Below, piece after piece: positions 1-11,964 of a stretch of DNA of 64,000 nt (positions within the stretch are counted from its first letter, which is position 1; every line of letters starts with the position of its first letter). A program made the position numbers and the translations under genes. The notes under the pieces were generated by a model that ran no database searches, had not been told where the DNA came from, and saw only the letters and a program-made list of their open reading frames with translations. The DNA is from Ifrita kowaldi (Eukaryota > Chordata > Aves > Passeriformes > Cinclosomatidae): assembly GCA_013398055.1 (NCBI GenBank), contig VZRS01001447.1, positions 274,266-338,265 on the forward strand. Direction: 5' to 3'.

Positions 1-3000
1 AAAAAAAAACCAAACAAAAAAAAAAACAAACTGAAGCACCATGAAGAAAGTGAGAGGGTGCGAGGGGGAGGGAGAAAGATAAGGTTTCCAAGAGAAATAA
101 GAGACAAGCCAAACAGGACTTTTTAGGAAGATGTAGGAGAGGTTCCTAAAGGTGAAGAAGAAGAAAAAGAAGAATGCAATAGCAAAGCTATAGTGGCACA
201 GCTCCCTGTTTGTCAATAGCTTCAAAACCAAATCTGACTAATCAGGAATGTGCTTCCCTGGGCTTCCGAGGTCCGAAATAAGTTCACAAGTCCTACATCA
301 AATGTTCTTATTACTTCTTTAAAAATCAGCTTTAAGCACGCGTGAACTGGAAACGCAATTCTCTGCAGAGCTTCATGCTTTCATTTTAAGCTATATAAGG
401 AGAATGCAAATATAGGCAATTAATGTTAAGGCAAATAAACAGCTTCAAACACTATGAAATGATTCAGAAAGTTTCTGTGCAGTTATCAAATACCTATGGC
501 TATATGCTAGCACTCTTTGTAAAAAAACATAACTTTTTAGTTATAGCTTCGGTGCAAAGCTTCTTAGTAATAATTGAGAATAATTACTGGAAAAATTGTA
601 AGCAGTTATTAACCCTCAATATTAACAATTGAATTCTTGTTCGCATTGTATCTTTTCAGAATGTGTGTTTAACCTACATGTGGTACAAAAGCATAACTTA
701 AATCAATGCCAGCAAGTTTGCCCAAAGCTTATAAACATCAAGTGAAAAAAATAGAATGTTTTAAATATGTGAAAACAGTAAACTGTTTAACTCATAAAAA
801 CATCTGGAGCCAACACAGTTTGGAACATCATTTATATTTTCATGTATGGGCTACTATTTGCATTCACTTTGTGTTTCTTGGTTTTGCTGGTGGGTTGTTT
901 TTGGTTTTTTAACTTACCATTTATGGGAAAAGAGATCATGTAAAAATTTACCTGAACGAACCACTGTACAATGCCTCCTCTTCAGGACTTTGGTAGTCTT
1001 TCTGATTTTTTGCATTGGAGACTGGAAGAACCACCTTCCTGAATATTTATCAGAATGTAAGTAGGATTCTTATCCGTTCTTTCTAGTGTGTGGCTTGTAT
1101 ATTTGCAATATACATATTACAGTAAAATCAGATAGATAAGTCATACTTGGGGACCACCATTTGAGTGATATAAATTGTCATAACTTTACTGAAGTCAGCG
1201 AAAGGATGGCAATTGACACTATTTAAGAATATTTTCCTTACTGTCAAAGGGAAAGCTTACAAATATGAATTCAGTTTCTTTTAGCCAAAGTTTTTATTGT
1301 ACTCAAGAGCCTACCAAAGCAAGGGGACAAAGTTTTATTCTACTGTAATTATGATCAGTTCGTATTTTTCCATGGCAATTTGGTGAATGCAGGCATCATT
1401 TAACCTTAGAGTCAATCCAGATTCACAACAGATGTATATTTATTTTCTGCCTCTTTTTTCCCCCTAATTTTTGCCAGTTTAACTCCCACTGAAGCAATAT
1501 AATTCGTTTCTCTTGGTACCTGTGCTGCAATGTAAACCCACAGATGTAAGCAGTAATAAAGCCTGGGGATTATGCATCATTTTAGAGATGCTTGAATGCC
1601 TTAGCTGAAAATCCTAGCAGAGAAAATGAATAATTGTTCACTTACTAGTCAAAAATACTGAATCCCTGACTAGTTAAAATTGACGAGCATCACATTTACC
1701 ATTCATAAACCTATGGTATCTTTACAATACCTCGTCATAAAAACATTTTTTTCTGAGAAATTGTGCTACCACAATGTGTACCACATAATTTTAACATTGC
1801 ATTTCTGTGGTGTACTTCCATTTCACTCCCTATAGCGCTTACATGTGCCATGGTTTAACACTTATCAGACATCATTTTTGCTTTAAAGACTGTAGGATCT
1901 AAATTCTACAGATCTGTAAAAACTTTTAAGCCTGAATCCATATTTTCAGCTACTTCTCCCACATACATATGGCTTCTGTTCTCATTTTCACGATCTCCAA
2001 GTATTACAAATTTTAAAGTTATGCCAGCAATTCAGTATATTACAGAAAAGTTGTGCTGAGCCATGAGGCCCTCACTGAAAATGATTTACAAGTTTGCATT
2101 ACATCATTAAAAGTTATTTGAATTACCAGCCCACTGTAACTAGTAAAATATCTTATGCTTCCTATTTAATTTAAATAAACTGATGAAGTATTAAAATTGT
2201 GAATGTACTTGAGGCTTCTCACCTGAGCTATGATGTTTCAGGAATGCTCTTAGAATTTGAGCTATGGGAAACTTGCATTTCACATTAGATACTCAAAAAT
2301 CCCAGAAGTCATATTCAAAACTTTTAAATAGATAATTTATTTGCAAACTGAACCATCTTGCACAATACTATTTGTTTCCCAGTCTGCATGTTGCATTGCA
2401 ATTTAACATTTTTTTATTCTTTCTAGTATTTTCTCCACTTTAGAATACATGAACTAGAAAACAGCTATGACAAGCTTTGTAGGGCACTTTAATAATACAT
2501 ATCTTTCATTTGTATTTAGAAATGTACTCAAAATGCATATGCAGGCAAATCAATAATGCCTGAAAAATATGTTTTCCATTTTGTTGTCTCCAGATCTTGA
2601 CAATTACACGCTACACTCAGTCCATTTTCCTCATAAAATTACTAATCACAGAGGGAAAAAAAGGCTTGTATTTTACACTTTAATAATTTTATTGTTTGAT
2701 ACAATTCACATTGTGGATTTTGATCTGTGTATGTATTTAAAAGACATTTTACTGGAGTCCCCATAGAAAATACAGATACTGTTGTGCATGGAACAAAGTT
2801 GAGAGGCATTTTCATCATTCCGTATTTTTAACAATGTTTGCGTCTAACTGTGCTGCAAAATTATCATTCTGCTGATTATACTTCAAGTCTCAATCACCCA
2901 GAATAAAAAATACGGATGATCAAAAACTTTGTGCATCAAAATATTTATGCTAAGACTTATGCCCATCAACCAGGTAAATACACAGTATGCTTGCAGTACA

Positions 3001-6000
3001 AAGACTGAAATAGAGACAAAAACATACCACTATGTGAAATGTTTACTGTCTCCTGGCTGACATTTCCAAGTCCTTGCAGGACCAGCAGCAGGGGGCATAT
3101 TTCATAATTCTTCCTCCACCATTGGGAGAGTGATAAGTCACTAATTTTTGTCATCTCTTTTTCAAGTTAATGAGTATAATACTGCTCTCACAGTGTGTGT
3201 TTGTAGTAGTCCCTAATTTTCTTTTCTCTGGAGGGAGAAAAAGACACATAAGCATGTATCTATGCAGCAATAATAAATAATTACAAAATCTCTAAGTTTT
3301 AATAGCTGGGATTATGTTATTTACTTTGCAGGTGTGTTTGCTATGATTTATAGTGTGATGAACTCTAGACTTGGAGCAGAAACCCCTAACTAGCTAGTAT
3401 TCAGAACAGAAAGATATTCACTGCCCTGCAGAGCTCGGGGTCTATTCATTTCGCCAGTTTCACATGGGAGTAATCCTGTGTTTTTACAGAGTCCTATTTG
3501 TGTTCATGGTGATTTGCTTGACTAGAAACATTTTCAGGATTGCAACATTATTTAATAATAGGTATAGGAAACAAAGACCTAAAAATTGCTAATGCATAGC
3601 ATCCTGCACCCCAAAATCTAATATCAAATAATGCTAACAACAGATGCATGATAGAAGAAATTAAATGCAAAGTAACAATTCTTTGGAATTATTATTTTAG
3701 ACTAAATTGAGGGTGTTTTAGATGCAAATATTTTGTCTTGTGAAAGAATGAGAAAAATTAAAAAAAAAAAAAGCAAGTTAGACTTCCTTAAAAAATATAT
3801 GCCAAGAAGTGCTTAACTTGCAGATAAAGTCTCAAAGATTCAGGAAACTATTTTAAGGTATCAGTGACACTAAAAATACGTGGGTAAGTTCTTAACTGTC
3901 ATGAAGAAACCTCCGAGTGACATACCTTGAGACTGACAGACTGACACCTTCCAAAGCCATGTTTGCACAAACTAATTTTTAATTTTATTTCCCCAAAACA
4001 AAATGCATCTCTACTGATGAGCTGTTAATATATTATACTACTTCTTGAAATAAACATTTCCAAGATACTTGTACTTGTCATGCTTTATTAAACATCCCAC
4101 TTACATGTCCTTTGATACAACTGGATAAGGTCTCAGGTTGGGCTCAATAAAGTATTCCAGTAAGGGACTGTCTGAGGCACTTCCACATCATCTAAGTTTA
4201 CATATTGGACTCTGGTGCACTGAAACACTTTAAGTAGCCACCTTCCTTTCTTCTTTGATGCATTTTCATATATTTAATTTAAATTAGATGCCCACAGTAA
4301 AAGTGTGAAGTCCATTTATTCGTATGTCTTCTTTTTTCAAATGAAAAATATCTAGCACTGTGGGCTTAGTGAAGGTCAGCTGTAAGAAGAGGTGTATTAT
4401 TTGGCATACTTTTCAGCTGACTGAGACACAAATGCGAAGTACAGCGCGTGGGGACAGTCTGGATTCATGTAATTCCCTCACAGGTAATTTGTCCATGAAC
4501 TTTAAGCATTCGTGCATTTGAGACGTAGAACGTATCACTTAGGGATTTAGATTTTATTTAATAATCCAAGTGTATTTCAATACAAGATGGTAAACTAAAA
4601 ATATTTTCCATTTAACTGTTTCAAAAACGCCATGTGCAAAAGAACACAACAAAACGAAATTAACTCGTAACATATGCAACTCTTACTTGTGCAAGAGCAG
4701 TGTATGCCCCTAAATCCAGGCTGCAGCATCTGGAGGCATAGCATGTCTCTAATGGAAGAGAAAGGCACGAGACATGTCAGCTTCTTGGCTGTGTTATGCT
4801 ATAAGTCGTGCCTTTTCCTTCTCGATACCCAGTGCAACTCTGATTAAAACTAATAAAACAGACACTGTCCAGGTAAACTGCCTTTGAAGCATTTCGCTTT
4901 TTTTTGTGTCACTAATTGCAGGCAATAGGTTTAAGCTGAGAGATATTTATTATATGAAAGAAAAAACCTCTTACATAAACCTCTTTTGCTTGAAACAATG
5001 AAGTTTGAATCAAAACTAACACTCCACGGTATGAATCATATCTTCTTAGTACATCCAAATCTACACATTTCCATTTGTAGAAGCAAATTTTGCTGTACTA
5101 AGATGACTTGAAGTGCCTCTTTATTATTACTGCATTTTACCCCTAGTAGTATTAGAAATAATGTGTTCTTCATATACTTTTACTACTGTGATCAGCTTGG
5201 TAAAAACATTTTAAGGAAACAATTCACCCTTTAACTGTTTTACAACAAGAACTGTCTTCATACTTGACTTTGAGGAAGTGCTGAGTCTTTTCTTTTCCCC
5301 AACGACCTCACAGGTTCAACTTCATTGTTAGACTGTAATAGTAGTTTTTAAAAGTGCAGGGAAACATAGATACTATTCCTTGTGACTACAAAAAAAAAAA
5401 AAAGCAACCAACACTACTGAAAATTGTATTTTGAAGCAAGCCTGGTGGATAAAATATTTTACTAATACATTTTCATTTTTTTATTGCACTAAAACTGTTA
5501 AATGATCTGCTATAGAAGTTGATATGTCTAATTTTAAATGTTCTTTCCTTCTTATTTTTATCACCTAATCTCCTCTGTTATAGTCATAGCAAGAAAGGGG
5601 GAAGGTATGTCTGTCTATTGTAGTTACTCTTGTTTGCAGAAAATGCAAGTAGAAACTGCAAAACTGCATTGTGACAAAGGTACTAAACTTGAAAATCCTA
5701 TCATGAACAGCATGCTGGATGTATAAATGCACAGATGTGTACGCTGAAAGAGAGTGTTCAGCGATGCAAAACTACAAGCTTACCTCCAGGCTCAAACCCT
5801 TACTGTACGATTAAAACAAATTAGGTTAGTGCCCACTGTCTTTTAATAACAGGGAGAGTTCTTAGATACATTATATTAAAATAGAAGCCTCACATCAAAT
5901 CAAATGAAGGAGCAGAAAGTGCTCTTTGCACAGATTACCAGAGAAAGTTCTGACTTTGTTTCCTAGCGGAGAAAAATGTTTGGGAATGTATCTAATCTAA

Positions 6001-6439
6001 CACACCCTATAAAACTGCACAGTAGTCCCTGGTAGAGCAGTGAGCTACATGGAAGACAGTGTCACATCCCAGAGCAAAATTCCAAGATTCCTGTGATCCA
6101 AAACTGCCTGTTTAATTTCTAAATTATGAAGCTATGCATCCATTTTGGTAAGTTGGTAGGTAGCCTTCTCTTACACATGTACGCTAATTTCATTATGTAT
6201 GACCCCCTGCAGCTGCGGTAATGAGGCTTTTTTAAAAACATACCTTGAACTGATGATGAGAATATTTGGATCTAAAAATAAGTCATGTATTTAATTTCTA
6301 ATGTGGAAGGCATGGTGTGTATCCAGGGGTCCTGGCAGTAAGTCTACACTGTAAAATTTGTAGTCAATCAGACTTTCCCAAATGAAGTTCCATAAATATG
6401 AACATACATTGCTTGTTTGTTTTCTTTTCCCTTTTTTTT
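1..6439. other. Unique AT-rich non-coding DNA
   Basis: No recognisable gene or repeat family. The first 30 bases are an A-rich run, and about 42-180 is a purine-rich tract with GAGGG and GAAGAA runs. The rest is AT-rich sequence with short A tracts near 3761 and 5390. The open frames here are under 75 codons and show no recognisable domain. A splice-flanked open stretch at 4417-4483 is discussed as a finding only. Many AT-rich blocks could be conserved non-coding DNA, but this cannot be judged from one sequence. Confidence 0.7.
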
Positions 6440-6960
6440 TTTCAAGTTTCCTTTATTGGTATCATAATAGTACGACCCAAATATAGGGAAAAAAACCGTA
6501 TCGTATTAAACACAGGAATACGCTTTCACAGTCGTTTATTGTGCATAGCTAGTAAACATTTCCTGGCAAACAATTTAGAGAGTCCATAAATTCCACCCTA
6601 ACGCTACTTCCGTAGCTAGATGCAGTGCACCATACACGAGGGTATTAGCTCAGTCTCTCTCATCCGGAATGGGTGGATTGGAATTGAAAAATCCCCACCC
6701 CCCCATTATAGCACCATATGTCTCGAAAGTCTATCCTCTCTCAGGGCAAACGGCTCCTCTCAGATCCGCCTGATGGATCACGGCTAAAACACTGCTGTCC
6801 CTCGCTATTTAATCTAACAGCATTTCTGAAGTAGCTATCGGGACAGCACAACGAGCCAAGCATCCCTTTGGCATTAGTGGCAGTTCCCCACGCAGAGAAT
6901 ATCAAGGATATGGAATAGCAGAGGGAAAATCTACCACACCATGCCAATTTGTATGGAAAA
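6440..6960 (-). other. CpG-retaining unclassified segment, possible LTR on minus strand
   Basis: This block holds about 17 CpG dinucleotides in roughly 500 bases, against about 6 in the following kilobase. That suggests either a fairly recent insertion or a constrained element. Read on the minus strand it contains ACAATAAACGACT (near plus position 6535), an AATAAACG poly(A)-type signal of the kind seen in many retroviral LTRs. Upstream of it are AT-rich boxes (AATTTATGG, TTAAATAG) that could serve as TATA elements. A possible 3' terminus on that strand is ATGATACCA at about 6466. I could not find a matching terminus or a target duplication at the other end, and there is no adjoining primer-binding site, so the LTR reading is tentative. 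A minus-strand frame at 6741-6947 (68 codons) matches nothing I know. Alternatives are a conserved regulatory element or part of an untranslated exon. Confidence 0.3.
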
Positions 6961-8143
6961 TTTGATCCTCAAGCTAGAGGCAGGGAAAAGAAGAAAGCCT
7001 CTCATTTCAGCAAATTGAGCAGTGCTTATGACTCCCGGGTTCCTTATGTAACTAGTTAACCAGTGTTAGTAGACCAGCTTTGCAGCATCTTCAGAGGAAC
7101 AGACTCTATAAGAATTTCAAACTATTTTCTCTAGATATCTTATTGAGGTGTTTATAGATTGAGGGATTACTGGGGGAACAGTTTATCCATAAAGGTTTTT
7201 GGTGGATTAGATTCCTGCTCAATATTTTTCAGATCTCTTTCTGTGTGCACATCAACTTATAATGGGAAAAAAAAAAAACCTTTAAATAACATTCAAATGG
7301 TTTGGCATTTGAAAGTATTTGTGTGAGGCGATCATGTTAAGACGAGGTTCATATCGTTATTTGAGAAGACCAAGCAGACATATTTCCACCAGTTTATGTA
7401 CTTTTTACAGGTATACATTAATATCATTCATGTTACAGGTATTATTTCCAGATTATTTTGGATCGAAAACAAAGACTTAGCAAAAATCTGGACTCCTTCC
7501 AAGTTTCCAAAATCATCTCAAAACCTCAAAGGAGTTCAGTCACTCTGTCAAAGATCTGCTTCATGACTTTTAATTTTACAGGATATAGTGTTAAAATCTC
7601 TCTCCTGTACACCTTGAACCAAAATCTGAGGATGGATGGTATGATTATAAAGGGCAGAAAGATTTTATTTCACTGGATATGCAAGCCTTTTTGGTTTTTA
7701 ACTCCCTGGTTTTAAAATCCTCTTTCATTGATTCTTATTGAATGGAGCCACTATTAAACAAATAGTTCTCTTCTTGTTTAACGGCTTCATTATATGCCTT
7801 TGATAATACATGTGAACTCCTTTGGAGTATTATTATGTGAACAACCAAAATTTTTGGAATAAAAAGTATGATGGGTTTTTGTAGCTTTTGAAACTAATTA
7901 AAATTACCAGGACTTCAGGGCTCTAGAATTTTAGACTTTTTGATGTGTTCTTTGCCCAGTGCTCAACAGTAGACATTGCACAATCATCCCTCATTGTCTG
8001 GCTACTCATCTTTACAACCTCTGTGTGCTTCCTCCTTTTAGCTCTAAGGCACCGAGTTCAGCCACGAGTCCTTCAGGGGTACTCTGAAGAGAAGTAGTTT
8101 GTGGTCTGCAATTTGCTCAGCTTATTGTCTGATGATAAAGCCC
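6961..8143. other. Unique non-coding DNA
   Basis: AT-rich sequence without a recognised repeat. An 85-codon plus frame at 7458-7715 has the Lys/Ile/Phe-rich make-up expected of AT-rich non-coding DNA and no recognisable domain. Confidence 0.6.
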
Positions 8144-8497
8144 CTAATTCTTTTCCTGGACCAGGACCTCCGCCAGCTTCCTTTCATTGTGCATATGGGC
8201 AAACAGAGCTAGAAGAAAGATAACGCTGAGCTTGTTCAGCACAACTCCAGCAATCATTTTCTCTTTTATGTTTCCAGTGAATCTGATTGCTGGCAAAAGC
8301 TGCCAGAAAAAGACAAGTCTGATCAGAAAGAGCATGAGCAGAGAAAGTCCAGTTTTCCAGATATGTAGCCTCAAGGACTTTTCCGTACTGGTGGTAGGGT
8401 ATTGGCCCCCAGGCCCAGTCAACCTTGGCCTCCCCCAAATCAATGTGAACATCCCCCAATAACCCTTTTGGTGTGAATTCTTGTCGGATTGGTACAA
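8144..8497 (-). other. Unidentified overlapping open frames (117 and 91 codons, minus strand)
   Basis: Three frames are open across the same 300 bases: two on the minus strand (8144-8497, 117 codons; 8184-8459, 91 codons) and one on the plus strand (8187-8462, 91 codons). The 117-codon frame has a hydrophobic stretch at about residues 50-69 and a second at about 82-98, resembling two membrane segments, followed by a charged tail with HNERKLAEVL. I cannot assign it to a family. There is no recognisable promoter or poly(A) signal, and no clean acceptor or donor at its edges. It may be a decayed retrocopy, an old transposon fragment or chance; the open frames on three readings of the same stretch favour chance or a common compositional cause. 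Confidence 0.25.
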
Positions 8498-11400
8498 TAC
8501 ACTATTTTCTTATATTTAACATTACACTCATGCATGGTTGTATGGATTTTTTCTTGACTCTCCTCTTGGTAAAGAATACCAATAACAAATTAAATTCATG
8601 TGTTTTATGTACATTAAATAGTAGGAAATAAATCTGTGTAGAAAATGTAGCTAGTTCCTGTGTTTGCAGAGTCTCTCTGGATTTATTACATTGAAGCCAA
8701 ATCTATTGTTAATCCATTTAATAGTGATTTTATTCTCCAAATATGTTTGGTGTTTCCTTTCCGAACTGACATATTGTGACTTAAAAAGTCAGTATTGTAC
8801 ATTTATAAGGTACTGGCAAAAAAATTGCTGAGAACAGGTAATATATTGTTTTCTTGCTGATAAAATATGTAAAACCTCAACAATAATGTTTAGATGGTGA
8901 CTTGTTGAATTATCAATAATATTTTATTAGGATTTCTACAGAGATCTTCGCCCTTTTGTGTCAGGTGCCATGCACTCAATAGGAGAGCTTTGCATCTAAA
9001 TAGGCAAGACAAAGGGCCAAAGAAATTAGATCAGACATTTATAAGGCAGCTACACCTAAAATTAGAAATGTATAGTGTAAACATTCACGTCAGGTCTGTC
9101 ATTAAGAATAGTGTGCTCGGGACACAAACAGAGATGCAGTATTTATTTTTAAAAATGCTTCTGCGGAATCACGTAGAAAGAATTAGGAGATGCGTTCCCT
9201 GAAGCATTCTCGTTTTTAACAGGTTTCACCCTCTTTAAGAATGGGATTAAGCCTGGGTGAGGTAATTGGGTGTTATGGTCCAGTTAGTGAACTTTACCAT
9301 GAGGCTAGTGGCAAGCTAAATCGTTATAATATGGAACAGTGTTTTATGAAGAAAACTACTGGAAGTCGAACAGTTTGAGCGCTACTGACTTCAAAGAGCC
9401 TGGAACCTCAGACCCGATTTCCAGAATTTTATAATTTGTTATAATTGTAGCTGCATTTTCAGTATGTTTTGTATTTCTGCTTAAAGCATTGAAGTGAGCA
9501 ATCTGCATATGTTACTGTAAATAGAGGCTATGAGAGAACACTGTGACTCCAAGTTAACACTTTACTCCTAACAAAAAAACCCAAATGGCTTCTGTACGTT
9601 AAATCTTTCACATCTCTCAGTAACTGTGTCAATATTTTTAAAACCACACTTTATTTTGAAGCAATGATCCAAATTGTAGTTGAATCAGGCTGACATTTTA
9701 TATCTCACTTTATATGCCTCATTTTAAAATTTTGACACTGCTGTCAAAATTAAATAATAATTTTAAAACTTTCTTTCAACCAGTCATGAAATATCTTAAC
9801 AAGGAAAAATGCTTATGAGGTACGGAATAGTATTAACATAAACTGGAAACCTGAGAGTGTCCATAACAAAATACTAGCTACATTAAACAATTCAAAAATG
9901 ACTAGCAACAGAGAAATCAGACAATAAAAAAAAATTGCTTATGTGCACATAGCTAGAACTTGATTATATTTGTTCTGAGAAAATTAATTAAAATCAAATA
10001 TTTATATCTGTTGATTTAAGACAATCAGCTTTTACAAATTCGACTGTGAGTGTGAAACAGTTACTTAAAGAAAGTGTTAAAGGAAATACTTGACTGACAA
10101 CTTCAGTCTGCTAAACGCATTGTAAAGAACATGTCAAGAGTCACAATGAAGGAAAACCTACTCATTTGTTGAAAACAATAAAATGACATTGTATGTGAAG
10201 GCAGCTACTAAAAAACCCTAAAAAACAAAAGGGAGGTGCAGGGGAATTGCAGCAATTAATGCAAATTAGAAGCTGGGTGTTATAGAGCATTTTTAAAACC
10301 AAATATTACAAAGAGAAAATAAAGATAAGGACAATATGAAGAGATTTTGAAATTTTACTATGAACAAAAAACTCTAAAAATTGTCTTGCTCCATTACTAA
10401 GTGGAAATTACTAGGACTTTTTGTTAGAACATTTAAAAAAAAAAAGCATTCTCAAGTACTTTTCTTCTGTATTTTGGGGAAAAGTCAAACAATGTATTCA
10501 TATCGGATGAGTATGATGAAGCTCTGTTTCAGTAGTTGCACAGGAGAATGTTAAATAGCAGCTAATAAAACTAGACATTTTTAAAATCAGTAGACCTGAA
10601 TAATTTTCATGGAGGTATTTTAATACATTTGGCAGAGAAGTCTGCATGGTTAGTGAGGATTTTTAGTATGTCTTGGAGAACTAGGGAGATTCAAGAGAAC
10701 GATGCAAAAATTTTTGTGAATAGTTAAAAATAAATAAATGTGATGACCTAAATGTCTGTAAGCATTTCAACCACACATTGATCTCAAGCAAAATAAGGAA
10801 CAGCTTCTAGGAACGTTAGCTCATTTTAAATGAAGCAGTGAGAATAGAATTTTCTCGAAAATCATCTTGCCAAAGCTAACTTGATATCATTTAATAGGAG
10901 TATAAATTTGGTAGGATAAAGGTAATTTTAGGACTATTAAATATGTAGAGGAATATTGGAAAGTTTTTTAGTTTTTAATAATAATATTTTGATTAAAAAT
11001 TATTAAAATCAATATTGTACTTATAAAATAGATTCAAATCTCAATCTCAAGCATGTAACAAGGAGGGGAAAGTAACCAGAGGTGGTTATTTTAACGATGA
11101 TCCACAAATGCAAAACCCTACCTTTTTTTTCTATTGGTGACTCTTCTATCAGTTATAAAAAAATATATTTAGAAAGTTTGCATTTGAAATTGTTGGAAGA
11201 TTAGTAAATAAAGAGTGAGCCAAGTCACTGTGAACTCAGATTGCTGAGGAAACAGGCCACATTTAAACAAATGGTAAATCTTGATCCAGAGAAGCATTAA
11301 AACACTTCTCTAGTAACAAAGACTTTGCCAGTGCTACAAGGTAAGGACCCTGCCCACAGACTGAAGGCAGCCTGAAAAAGCCTGGAGAGCAGATAATCAG

Positions 11401-11504
11401 TGCAAAGAGCTGTGAGTACAAGAGGGTAGACCCGAATCTGAAACAACCGAAGAGCACATCACCAGATAAACATACAATACGGTTGTGTTACCTCTGTCCC
11501 TGGC
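8498..11504. other. Unique AT-rich non-coding DNA
   Basis: No recognised repeat or gene. Very AT-rich stretches lie at about 9640-9780 and 10860-11040. Only one open frame (70 codons at 8990) exceeds 65 codons, and it shows no recognisable domain. Confidence 0.65.
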
Positions 11505-11964
11505 ACAGATGCAACCTGTTCTGGAAACACTGTGTCCACAATTCAGGAGAGGTTGTTGAAAAATTGGAAAAGGTTCAGAGGAAACCAACAAGAATGATGA
11601 AAGGAGTGGAAAACATTCCTTGTAATGAAAGACGCAAGGAGCTCAATCTATTTAGGTTATCAGAGAGACGTTTAAAAGGCTACTTGATCACAGCTTATAA
11701 ATAACTATGTGAGAAACAGAAATTTGATAACACTAGAGTTTTCAGTCTGGTGAAAAAGGTGTAACAGAAGCCAGTGGTAAGAAGATGTAGTTGGAGACAC
11801 ACTCTGGAAGGCTTAAATCAAGATGTATAATTTTTTTTTTCTGTTAAAATCACACACGCCAGCATACAAAAAGGGGTAATTCAGAAAAGTTCTGGTGCCC
11901 TTTTCACTGGGGGGTAGACTGAATAGATGACCATAATAGCCTTTTAGTTTTATAGGCCATGAAT
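11505..11964 (+). mobile_element. Ancient CR1 LINE 3' end, highly diverged
   Basis: The segment runs collinearly with the last part of CR1 ORF2 and its 3' UTR. At about 11520-11580 it has ACTGTGTCCACAATTC and AGGTTCAGAGGAAACCAAC, which correspond to the CR1 stretch encoding the YCVQFW and VQRRATK region. GGAGCTCAATCTATTTAGG follows at about 11638, the equivalent of the CR1 RELGLFSL stretch. Near 11911-11964 the 3' UTR signature GTAGACTGAATAGATGACC precedes a terminal CCATGAATC, matching the TATGAATC-type ends of old amniote CR1 subfamilies rather than the younger avian ATTCTATG end. Several indels and a T-rich interruption near 11830 show great age. A 73-codon frame at 11483-11704 is the remnant of this coding region. 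Family assignment is from recalled consensus sequence, not a search. Confidence 0.75.

Noticed and set aside
986..1056. 71-base splice-flanked stretch (acceptor TGCCTCCTCTTCAG, donor GTAAGTAG)
   Set aside because: Good signals, but the only open frame encodes a biased hydrophobic peptide. Such pairs occur often by chance, and its phase does not join directly with the next candidate at 4417.
1275..1400. About 38-codon open stretch after TTTCTTTTAG
   Set aside because: The donor is weak, and the length is expected by chance in AT-rich DNA.
6430..6960. Processed retrocopy on the minus strand (AATAAA followed by an A11 run at about 6430-6465)
   Set aside because: No target duplication flanks it, no coding sequence is recognisable, and CR1 does not usually make poly(A) retrocopies in birds. 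The signal may be coincidence.
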